DNA of 12,829 nt from Pauljensenia sp. GTDB taxonomy: Bacteria > Actinomycetota > Actinomycetes > Actinomycetales > Actinomycetaceae. The notes below the pieces were generated by a model that ran no database searches, had not been told where the DNA came from, and saw only the letters and a list, made by a program, of their open reading frames with translations. Where the stretch lies: the NCBI GenBank assembly GCA_029983625.1, contig JASBZF010000050.1, forward strand, positions 1 through 12,829, given 5' to 3'. The position numbers were made by a program, and so were the translations under genes. Each line of letters opens with the position of its first letter. The first letter of the stretch is position 1. Below, piece by piece: positions 1 to 6,248 of the stretch.

Positions 1-33
1 CCGACACCAAGGTGGAGGCGTGACATACGCAAA

Positions 34-61
34 GGGTCGGGAACCGCACGGTTCCCGACCC
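34..61 (-). terminator. Stem-loop terminator downstream of the crp-type gene
   Basis: A perfect 12-bp inverted repeat (GGGTCGGGAACC, loop GCAC, GGTTCCCGACCC) lies 20 bp past the stop codon of the Crp-type gene. On the minus strand the hairpin is followed by TTTGCG, a short U run, so it fits an intrinsic terminator for that gene. The perfect dyad could also stop transcription arriving from the left on the plus strand, but no U run follows on that side. Confidence 0.75.
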
Positions 62-80
62 CCGCCTTAACGTATGAGAG

Positions 81-764
81 TCAGCGCGCTCGACGCGCGA
101 GACGATCCACATCAAGAAGCGTCACGGCCCTGCCTTCAAGGCGAATCCAACCGCGAGACACGAAGTCAGCGAGGGACTTGTTCACCGTTTCACGCGAAGC
201 GCCAACAAGCTGCGCAAGCTCTTCTTGAGTGAGATCATGCGGGACGTGGACGCCCTTATCGGAGCTTGTTCCGAATCGGTCAGCAAGATCCAGCAAAGCT
301 TTCGCAACACGTCCGGGAACGTCTGAGAAAACAAGATCAGACAGGGATTCGTTCGTGCGACGCAGACGCTGAGCAAGAGCCCTGAGCATGTGCTTCGCCA
401 ACGCTGAGTTCGTGTCAAGGATCTCCATGAGATCTTCGTGCTCAAGGTACAGCAAGGACGCGGGCGACACCGCAGTCGCGGTCGTCGAACGCGGCCCCGG
501 ATCAAAGAGGGTGAGTTCACCGATGATTTCACCGGGTCCCAGGACAGCGAGAAGTGACTCGCGACCATCGTTTGAGGTGTGACCGAGCTTTATTTTCCCC
601 TCTGTCACGATGTAGAGACGATCACCGAGATCGCCCTCGTCGAAAAGGATTTCCCCACGGCGAAGAGTCGTGTGACCCATCTTGTGCTGAAGAGAAATCT
701 GCTGTGCGTTATCGAGGCCCCCAAAAAGTGGGACCTGGCTGATGAAGTTGCCGTCGCCGATCAT
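81..764 (-). CDS. crp: Crp/FNR-family transcriptional regulator (GlxR/Crp type)
   Basis: This is a 227-residue cAMP-receptor-type global regulator. Residues about 10–120 form the cyclic-nucleotide-binding beta-roll. The phosphate-binding cassette is visible as GELTLFDPGPRSTTATA (82–98), with the Gly-Glu pair and the Arg-Ser-Thr that contact cAMP. A dimerisation helix follows at about 117–145. The winged helix-turn-helix spans about 178–210, with recognition helix SRETVNKSLA (190–199). The C-terminus LARRAR is typical of actinobacterial GlxR/Crp proteins. Members bind TGTGA-N6-TCACA-like sites and control carbon metabolism, respiration and many other genes. The ATG at 764 gives a normal family length, although its Shine-Dalgarno (GGAG, about 12 nt upstream) is poor. 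No clear autoregulatory Crp site is seen in the 179-bp upstream gap. The family call is very secure; whether it responds to cAMP in this organism is inferred from the intact cassette. Confidence 0.95.
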   Translation of the reverse strand: MIGDGNFISQVPLFGGLDNAQQISLQHKMGHTTLRRGEILFDEGDLGDRLYIVTEGKIKLGHTSNDGRESLLAVLGPGEIIGELTLFDPGPRSTTATAVSPASLLYLEHEDLMEILDTNSALAKHMLRALAQRLRRTNESLSDLVFSDVPGRVAKALLDLADRFGTSSDKGVHVPHDLTQEELAQLVGASRETVNKSLADFVSRGWIRLEGRAVTLLDVDRLARRAR

Positions 765-943
765 GTGGGCGTGAACTCCGTTCTGCTCATGGCCCCGGTC
801 AATCCGTCGGGCCTAAGTGGGCACCCGAGCTTCCAGCGCAGACGCGCCGCTCGTGGTGAGTCACTGCACATTATGCCCCTTCGGGCGCCGTTATGTGTAG
901 ATCAGCGCGCCGATTTGAGCGATTTTGTATCGAATCTGTGGAT
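765..943 (-). promoter_or_regulatory. Upstream region of the crp-type gene
   Basis: This 179-bp gap separates the crp-type gene from the membrane-protein gene upstream on the same strand. On the minus strand a CATAAT hexamer (complement of 870–875) is a possible -10 element. The hexamer 17 bp upstream (ACACAT) is a poor -35. A 9-bp palindrome GTGAGTCAC at 856–864 resembles half of a Crp site but lacks the usual spacing. The gap probably carries the crp promoter, but none of the elements is strong. Confidence 0.3.
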
Positions 944-2146
944 TCAGCGCAGACCGGCGGCCTTTGCAGCCCTGCGACGTGCGCGTGCACTGAAGTGCGC
1001 TGAGATCGGATTCACTTTCGCCACTTCTGCGCGCAGAGCCTCTTCTGAACGACCCTGACGGCGAACAGAATGCGTGAGGAAACCGACTCCCATCAGGACA
1101 ACACCCATGAGGAAAAAACGACCCGAATAGACGCTGGCTTGGAAATGATGCACGAGATTTGCGCCGAAAACATTCCAGGATTCGAGGGCGCGTAAAACCG
1201 GCAAAGCAGTTGACGCGGAAAGCGACGGAATCACAAGCCAAGGGATCCCCACAAGAGCCACAAGCACCCCGCTCACCCACGCCCCGAGCGAAGACTTACG
1301 GCTCATGAGCAAAAGCAGGAAAAGAAGGATCAATCCACCGAGGAACTCCCCGAGGCCGAGAGCAGAAAACTTCCCCGTCTCCAAAACGGAAGCATCCGCA
1401 AGTGTGAAACGTGCGCCCGCATCCGCGATGAGATACCACGCAACAGGAATCAGGAGAATATGGCCGAGCAAGCTCACCCAGTGTGCGCCCGCACGGGAAG
1501 GCATTTCAGCGACGAGGGTTGCGCCCTCGAAAATCGAATCGTCGAGCGAACGCGGCGTCGTGTCAAGGAGCGTGTCATCGACGCGCACATTCACTTCCGT
1601 TGCTTCGCTGTCCAGACGAGGAACCCAAGTTGCTTCCGGCTCAGATTCTGGCTCCGCAGCCGAGGGCGTAATAAGAGAACGCCGCCGCACGCTCGTCGAA
1701 TCCAGTTCCGCCTCACTCGCCGAATTGAACTCTTCCCTCAGGCTTTCACGCTGCGCTAGCTCAGGGGAAGCTTCCGCGTCACTTCTAAAGGCGAGAACAT
1801 CTTGCGGGGTGGGGGTCGGATCTTGAGGGACAAGCAGGGGGATTTCGCCGGTCATCGCGGGGATCGTCGTACTCTGAGGGCCGCGAGTAACAGGCTCAAT
1901 CTGACTGGTATCAACAGGTAAAGCTGTGCCGACAATATCGTCGGTGTCGCTTGTCTCTCCGGGCAGATCCACTTCTTCTCCCGTGAGGACACGACCTTGA
2001 TCCCGAACTGCCGCCCACATGGATTCAGAAACCTCAGTGTTCGCCGAATCCGAAGCAGGAGCCGTTTCTTTGAGGGGACCGCTCATGGACGGTTCGAGGA
2101 CGACCGCGTCGTCTGTGTGATGAACTGTGGGCTCCTGGTCGGACAT
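944..2146 (-). CDS. Membrane protein with long acidic N-terminal region, unknown function
   Basis: I do not recognise this 400-residue protein. Residues 1 to about 218 are polar, acidic and rich in Ser/Thr/Pro/Glu, with no clear domain, and are probably disordered. Four hydrophobic segments follow at about 221–241, 262–281, 286–308 and 342–360. The tail (about 361–400) is strongly basic, with RARRRAAKAAGLR at the end. The ATG at 2146 is preceded by AGGAGG (complement of 2151–2156) at a short 4-nt spacing, which supports the start. It reads in the same direction as the crp-type gene but is separated from it by 179 bp, so co-transcription is uncertain. It diverges from the gene at 2315. The acidic front and basic tail suggest a cytoplasmic interaction platform on a small membrane anchor, but that is speculation. 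Confidence 0.8.
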   Translation of the reverse strand: MSDQEPTVHHTDDAVVLEPSMSGPLKETAPASDSANTEVSESMWAAVRDQGRVLTGEEVDLPGETSDTDDIVGTALPVDTSQIEPVTRGPQSTTIPAMTGEIPLLVPQDPTPTPQDVLAFRSDAEASPELAQRESLREEFNSASEAELDSTSVRRRSLITPSAAEPESEPEATWVPRLDSEATEVNVRVDDTLLDTTPRSLDDSIFEGATLVAEMPSRAGAHWVSLLGHILLIPVAWYLIADAGARFTLADASVLETGKFSALGLGEFLGGLILLFLLLLMSRKSSLGAWVSGVLVALVGIPWLVIPSLSASTALPVLRALESWNVFGANLVHHFQASVYSGRFFLMGVVLMGVGFLTHSVRRQGRSEEALRAEVAKVNPISAHFSARARRRAAKAAGLR

Positions 2147-2314
2147 GGCTCCTCCTGTGTCGGGCAGACTCGCGGCCTCACGATAACGGCATCGGAAGGT
2201 GATGACGTGTTCATTTGACGGGAAGGCGCGAAATAAGGCACGTTCGCTGCGTCACGCTGATCTTCAGCCGCGCTCGACCTCAAGAATTCTTCCCCTTCCC
2301 CCTAGGCTGTCGGA
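2147..2314. promoter_or_regulatory. Divergent intergenic region with a probable leaderless promoter
   Basis: This 168-bp gap lies between two divergent genes and should hold promoters for both. On the plus strand TAGGCT (2303–2308) fits the actinobacterial -10 pattern TANNNT. It ends 6 nt before the GTG start at 2315, as expected for a leaderless transcript. No good -35 is seen. On the minus strand the gene at 2146 has a clear AGGAGG, but I could not single out its -10. Confidence 0.4.
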
Positions 2315-3145
2315 GTGACGACCGCTGCGCCCCTCGACCCAGATCCCAGTGTCCTCAACGAAGCGATGCGTCTCCCGGACGTGAAACGCGCCTGCGAGGA
2401 CGCCCATGCCGCTCTCGCTCGTCTGCGTTTCCATCAGGGTTTACGCAGAGGCTGGGAAGAAGCCCGAGCAGAAGCCGCTGTCCGTGAGGCCGTGGCCGTA
2501 GCGCTGATGGAAGGCGCTCGCACAACGGTCGATGAGCTTCGCCTCGCCGGTCCGATGGGCACATGGACTGCCGGTGCAGATCCGGCAATGGACTGGGCGA
2601 TCGGCGCTTGGCGCGCCCAAGTGGGCCTCCTCGCCCGTTTCCCCCCTCTGAACGCACCCGCTCCCGCCCTCGTGCGCCCACAACCCCTTCCCGCACTTCT
2701 TGCCGCCCTACACAGGGATTCCTGCTCGGGACTGATCGAATCGGGACGCTTAGACGCGCCGAAAGACGCGATCCCACACTCTGCTTCCGCCCTGAAAACG
2801 GCACTGTCGTATGTGAATGTGTCTGCACCTGCGATCGCACGCGCTGGCGCAGTATCAGCGCATTTTCGCCTCCGAGAGGTCTTCACTCCCGGTTCTGCTG
2901 GACTCGGTCAAGCCCTCGCCCGATGGATTCTTGTCACGTGCGGCACAGACCCGAGCGGAGTCGCAGTCATTTCCGCCTTCGATGTCAGCGATCAGATGGA
3001 CACTGCGGAAGCGCTCGCGGCGTGGACTGCGGCAGACCGGGAAGGAGTGGGGCGTTGGATTCTCCATTATGCAAAGGCCGTGGAATACGGGGCGATCATC
3101 GGTGCAGATATTGCTGTGCGCGTTCAAGCCGGTCGGCTCAGTTAA
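2315..3145 (+). CDS. Conserved actinobacterial protein resembling a degenerate Fic-domain protein
   Basis: This 276-residue protein corresponds in size and position to the conserved protein next to the HAD-IB/Ssd genes in other actinobacteria (Rv3662c type, from memory). No signal peptide or membrane segment is visible. Residues 55–77 (AVREAV...MEGARTTVDEL) resemble the Fic N-terminal motif 'EAxASSxIEGTxxTxxEL'. Residues 182–204 (AHFRLREVFTPGSAGLGQ...) line up with the Fic core 'AHxxFExIHPFxDGNGRxGR', but the catalytic His, the Asp/Glu and the GNGR loop are replaced. The inhibitory Ser/Thr at E-4 is also missing. If the resemblance is real, the protein should not catalyse AMP transfer and may be a binding or structural pseudoenzyme. 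The GTG start follows TAGGCT by 6 nt, suggesting a leaderless mRNA, and there is no usable Shine-Dalgarno. It converges on the HAD gene. Gene reality is secure; the Fic relationship is my reading by eye. Confidence 0.8.
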   Translation: MTTAAPLDPDPSVLNEAMRLPDVKRACEDAHAALARLRFHQGLRRGWEEARAEAAVREAVAVALMEGARTTVDELRLAGPMGTWTAGADPAMDWAIGAWRAQVGLLARFPPLNAPAPALVRPQPLPALLAALHRDSCSGLIESGRLDAPKDAIPHSASALKTALSYVNVSAPAIARAGAVSAHFRLREVFTPGSAGLGQALARWILVTCGTDPSGVAVISAFDVSDQMDTAEALAAWTAADREGVGRWILHYAKAVEYGAIIGADIAVRVQAGRLS

Positions 3146-3163
3146 AGCTTGGCTCAGCTAAAG
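3135..3163 (+). repeat. Short tandem direct repeat across the stop codon
   Basis: GGCTCAGTTAAAG (3135–3147) and GGCTCAGCTAAAG (3151–3163) are 13-bp copies with one mismatch, repeating at 16 bp. The first copy contains the TAA stop (3143–3145) of the Fic-like gene. It looks like a local slippage duplication at the 3' end. No hairpin terminator is obvious in the rest of the 82-bp convergent gap. Confidence 0.6.
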
Positions 3164-3227
3164 TGTGGCGCACTGAAATAGCAGCTTCAGTTGAACGCCT
3201 GAACTTCATATTCGAGGGCGGGGCACC

Positions 3228-4028
3228 TTAGCGGTGACGAGTGGCCGCGAAAGCAACCCCTGCGGTCATGAGCGCGACTGAACAGGCGGCAAGACCGAGC
3301 GTGCGAGGCCTAAGGCCAGGACGTAGACGTGACACTCGGGCAGTGTCACAAAAACGCATAACTTCCCACTCATGATCGAGAGCGGCACGTTTGAGTCCAC
3401 GATCAGGGTTGACGGCGACCGGATGCCCAACGCAAGACAGGAGAGGAAGATCAGACACGGAATCTGAGTAAGCCCACGAGTCACTCAAATCCCATCCGTG
3501 CTGTGCAGCAAGAGCCGCGCAAGCGGCGGCCTTCCCTTCAGCTTGGTTGTAGTGGAGGATACATCCCGTGTAATTACCCTGCTCATCAGTTTGGGCGACG
3601 CTGGCAAGAACAGCATCCGCGCCGAGGCGTTGTGCGATGGGACGGACTATTTCACTCACGGAAGCGGAAGCGACAACAACAGGCCGCCCAGCGGCGCGAT
3701 GACCTTCCATTTCCGCTAAAGCTCCGAGATAACACACCGGGTCAATCGCCGTGTCGAGGGAGTCTTCCACAACGGACTCAAGGAGCGGAGCGTTAATTCC
3801 CTTGGCGAGGTTTCCAATGGACTCAGCCATCGTGTTCATACGCTCTTCGTCGGCCCCTTTAATCAGATAGGGCAGATGAACGAGAAGAGAAAGAATCGCA
3901 GCTCTTCGGGTGACGAGATCAGCATTGATAAGAGAACGGTGAAGGGCAAGCGTCGATGAGGTCGCGAGGATCGTTTTGTCGAGGTCGAAAAACGCGGCAC
4001 CCGTCGGCTGTTCGTTTCTGTTCATCAT
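3228..4028 (-). CDS. HAD-IB family phosphatase with C-terminal membrane anchor
   Basis: This is a haloacid-dehalogenase superfamily hydrolase of subfamily IB (SerB-like; TIGR01490 type), expected to remove phosphate from a small molecule or lipid at the membrane. From the chosen start the motifs are: nucleophile motif I FFDLDKT (13–19, Asp15 and Asp17), motif II Ser in VVVASAS (117–123), motif III Lys in EGKAA (near 166), and motif IV YSDSVSDLPLL (187–197, Asp189 and Asp193). A hydrophobic helix at about 244–262 followed by a short basic end suggests a C-terminal membrane anchor. The frame stays open upstream to a GTG at 4082. ATG 4026–4028 is preferred because GGAAGG lies 4 nt upstream of it on the minus strand and the extra 18 residues are polar and unmatched. 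This HAD gene is a conserved divergent neighbour of the Ssd/Tad operon in actinobacteria. Its substrate is unknown. Confidence 0.9.
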   Translation of the reverse strand: MMNRNEQPTGAAFFDLDKTILATSSTLALHRSLINADLVTRRAAILSLLVHLPYLIKGADEERMNTMAESIGNLAKGINAPLLESVVEDSLDTAIDPVCYLGALAEMEGHRAAGRPVVVASASVSEIVRPIAQRLGADAVLASVAQTDEQGNYTGCILHYNQAEGKAAACAALAAQHGWDLSDSWAYSDSVSDLPLLSCVGHPVAVNPDRGLKRAALDHEWEVMRFCDTARVSRLRPGLRPRTLGLAACSVALMTAGVAFAATRHR

Positions 4029-4147
4029 GCTGCCTTCCCGAGTCCTCTCCAAGGAGGTGTCCACAGGCGGATCGGTATTCACCAGTTTTCCACAGTCCCA
4101 CGCTTCGCGCCGGGTGCAGTGCCGGGGTGAAGGTGTCCACTTGAGCT
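4029..4147. promoter_or_regulatory. Divergent gap between HAD-IB and Tad operon
   Basis: This 119-bp gap separates the divergent HAD-IB and Ssd/Tad genes and should carry the promoter of the Tad machinery operon. Three TCCACA/TCCAC-like words occur (around 4059–4065, 4088–4094 and 4135–4140). TTTTCCACA at 4086–4094 is one base off a DnaA box, but the set is too sparse to call an origin. No convincing -35/-10 pair was found by eye. Confidence 0.3.
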
Positions 4148-5077
4148 ATGAGAGTTCACAAAAAGACGCGCACAGCACACGGCTCCGCCCTCGTTGCCTG
4201 CGATGGCGTAGCAGAGGAAGAACGTGAACGTGTCGAAAACCTCGTTGAAGTGCTAGGAGCGAAACTGTGGGAAGACAGCGGCATCCCTGATCTTGTGATC
4301 GCCGGTTCTGCTTCCACTGGGATCGAAGGGATCAGGCGCGTTGAAGTGGGAGCTGATTTCGGGCTTCACCTACCAGGAGATGAGGAACTTCTCGCTCAGG
4401 TGATCCTCGCAAGCTGCACACACAATAAGGAAATCCCTCCCTCTCACGTCATCGCAGTAGCACATTGGGAAGAGAGCCGGTGTTCAACTGTCATAGCGCA
4501 GCTCCTTGCCCAGTCGCTGCGAGGAGTCCTGATTGACCTCTCAGGAAGCGGACCTTTCCCGGCGCTTTTACGTGACCCGGATGCGCCTGGAATCCGTTGG
4601 GCGGACGTGTCCCGCACAGAAAACACTTTCCCCGCTGACCTGCCCGAACATTTAGTTAAGATCGGGCGCTATCGAGTTTTGACAGCGGATGAACGCGGAG
4701 GAGCTCGGCTAGGTGACTCGCGTCTTGGTCCCGTTGTGGACGCTGTGAAACGTTCAGGCACACACACCCTGATTTTCTGCGGTCTATGGGAGGAAGGCTC
4801 ACAGGCCCGACTGGGCGCGGTCGATGGCCTGGTCCTTGTCGGGCCTGCCGATTTTGAGGGTGCCGCGCGCGCTGCTTTCGCTCTTGCGCTTTCACCCCCG
4901 CCCGTCCCCTATGTTCTGATCGCCCGAGGGCGAGGCTCTTCTCGTCTTCGCGCATTCACCACAGCTCCGGTCCTGACATGGGCGCGCGCTTTACGCGGCG
5001 GAGGTCAAGCGATCCTTCACGCACTGAAATACCCGAGCGACACCCCCACGATTAGAAGAGGTGTGCGCCATGAATGA
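4148..5077 (+). CDS. ssd: CpaE/TadZ-like septum-site-determining (Ssd) family protein
   Basis: This 309-residue protein is the actinobacterial CpaE/MinD-like protein that heads Tad operons (Rv3660c, TIGR03815 type, from memory). Family features are an N-terminal receiver-like part (about 1–95), a MinD-like core starting VIAVA (101–105), IDLSGSG (129–135) at the position of the usual 'D-x-D/GG' strand, and the hallmark GIRWADV (148–154). In related proteins the P-loop reads close to GGxGAST. Here it is AHWEESRCSTVIAQ (105–118), so the glycines and Lys are gone and only Cys-Ser-Thr remains, and ATP binding is doubtful. CpaE/TadZ proteins position the pilus assembly complex, and mycobacterial Ssd affects septation. 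The ATG at 4148 is the first good start, with only a weak GGTG upstream. The 3' end overlaps the cpaF start by 8 bp, indicating translational coupling. Confidence 0.85.
   Translation: MRVHKKTRTAHGSALVACDGVAEEERERVENLVEVLGAKLWEDSGIPDLVIAGSASTGIEGIRRVEVGADFGLHLPGDEELLAQVILASCTHNKEIPPSHVIAVAHWEESRCSTVIAQLLAQSLRGVLIDLSGSGPFPALLRDPDAPGIRWADVSRTENTFPADLPEHLVKIGRYRVLTADERGGARLGDSRLGPVVDAVKRSGTHTLIFCGLWEEGSQARLGAVDGLVLVGPADFEGAARAAFALALSPPPVPYVLIARGRGSSRLRAFTTAPVLTWARALRGGGQAILHALKYPSDTPTIRRGVRHE
5055..5061 (+). promoter_or_regulatory. Ribosome binding site fixing the cpaF start
   Basis: GAAGAGG lies 8 nt before ATG 5070 inside the end of the ssd-like gene. It favours that ATG over the in-frame GTG at 5061, which overlaps the site itself. 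Confidence 0.6.
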
Positions 5078-6248
5078 CGATGAACTCAGCCGCGTGATTC
5101 GTGCCGTATCAGAAGGCCGAGGGCGCGCCTTAGCGGTACGTGAAGGAGCACGTTCAGGTGCAGGAATTGGGGAACTGCGCGCCCTTTTACATGAGCTGCG
5201 TTCCTGGGAAGCGGGAACCGGGCCGCGCGTCGCTCAACTTCTCGAAGACTCAAAAGTGACGGATGTCCTCATTAACTCAACGACAGCGTGGATTGACCGT
5301 GGTGTTGGTTTAGAAAAAATAGAACTGGATTTAGGTGACGCACAGGATGTGCGTGCCCTCGCCATTCGGATGGCAGCTGCCTGCGGTAAACGCCTCGACG
5401 ACGCAAGCCCCATCGTGGACGGTTCTTTACCCGGCGGAGTGCGCCTGCACGCTGTGCTTCCTGGACCTTCAGCTTCTGGCACTTTAATTTCACTGCGGAC
5501 AGCATCGGTAGCGGGCTTATCAATCGTCGATTTGGAAGAATCGGGCTCTCTTCCTCCTCCTTTCGCGACTTTCTTACGCGGCTGCGTTGCTCGGCGCGCA
5601 AACGTGCTGGTGTCGGGCGCGACAGGTTCCGGTAAAACAACGCTTTTATCAGCACTTTTAAGCCTCGTTCCCGAAAAAGAAAGAATCATCTGCATCGAAG
5701 AAGTCCACGAATTGAATCCACAGCACCCGCACGTCGTGTCTTTAACTGAACGCCGCCCAAACATCCAAGGAGTCGGGGGAATTGCCCTATCCGAACTTGT
5801 CAGAGCGGCGATGCGTATGCGACCCGACCGTCTTGTTCTGGGGGAATGTCGCGGCCCTGAGGTGCGCGATGTCCTACTGGCCCTCAATACCGGTCACGAC
5901 GGAGGCTGGGCGACGATCCACGCGAACGGGTCACGGGAGGTGCCTGCGCGACTTGTTGCTCTTGGGGCGCTCGCGGGGATGAGTGAGGCGGCGGTGAGTG
6001 CTCAGTCGGTTGCGGCTTTTGATGCGCTTGTTCATATGAGTCGCGTAAAAGTGAAAGACGAGGCTGTGCGTCGTGTCTGTGAAATCGCGGTTCTGACGCG
6101 CGAGGGCGGGGAGTTAGGCGCTGATATCGCTGTGGAGTCTCATGCTCTGGGGGTCGTGAAGTTCGGGCCTGCGTGGGAGCGTTTTTGTGAGGTGATCGGT
6201 GCGGAGTGTGCTCAGCGCGGACTTCAGGAGGTGGGGGTATCGCAGTGA
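5070..6248 (+). CDS. tadA: CpaF/TadA-family pilus assembly ATPase
   Basis: This is a secretion ATPase of the VirB11/GspE superfamily, expected to power Flp pilus assembly at the inner face of the membrane as a hexamer with the TadBC platform. From ATG 5070 (392 residues) the motifs are: Walker A GATGSGKTT (183–191), the acidic Asp-box region IICIEEVHEL (206–215), Walker B RLVLGECRG (254–262) and the His box GHDGGWATIHAN (275–286). The N-terminal domain (about 40–160) includes VTDVLINSTTAWIDRG and the RMAAACGKRLDDASPIVDG segment typical of CpaF. All catalytic elements look intact. It overlaps ssd by 8 bp, and its TGA overlaps the GTG start of tadBC, so the three genes are probably one translationally coupled operon. 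From memory, actinobacterial homologues are called 'helicase/secretion neighbourhood ATPase' (TIGR03819; Rv3659c). Confidence 0.95.
   Translation: MNDDELSRVIRAVSEGRGRALAVREGARSGAGIGELRALLHELRSWEAGTGPRVAQLLEDSKVTDVLINSTTAWIDRGVGLEKIELDLGDAQDVRALAIRMAAACGKRLDDASPIVDGSLPGGVRLHAVLPGPSASGTLISLRTASVAGLSIVDLEESGSLPPPFATFLRGCVARRANVLVSGATGSGKTTLLSALLSLVPEKERIICIEEVHELNPQHPHVVSLTERRPNIQGVGGIALSELVRAAMRMRPDRLVLGECRGPEVRDVLLALNTGHDGGWATIHANGSREVPARLVALGALAGMSEAAVSAQSVAAFDALVHMSRVKVKDEAVRRVCEIAVLTREGGELGADIAVESHALGVVKFGPAWERFCEVIGAECAQRGLQEVGVSQ

Noticed and set aside
1..23. A frame ending in TGA at 21–23 (D-T-K-V-E-A-stop) that could be the 3' end of a plus-strand gene facing the crp-type gene.
   Set aside because: Only seven codons are visible, with no family signal; the shared hairpin at 34–61 is compatible with it but does not prove it.
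856..864. GTGAGTCAC palindrome upstream of crp as an autoregulatory Crp site.
   Set aside because: The half-sites are separated by 1 bp instead of about 6, so it does not fit TGTGA-N6-TCACA.
579..1058. 159-codon plus-strand frame.
   Set aside because: It is antisense to the secure crp-type gene and to the end of the membrane-protein gene, with no recognisable protein features.
2434..2886. 150-codon minus-strand frame inside the Fic-like gene.
   Set aside because: It is a shadow of high-GC coding DNA: Arg/Ala/Ser-rich, with no ribosome site or family features.
5234..5887. 217-codon minus-strand frame antisense to cpaF.
   Set aside because: It lies opposite a fully conserved ATPase and its Ser/Arg/Pro-rich translation is typical of a reverse-strand shadow.
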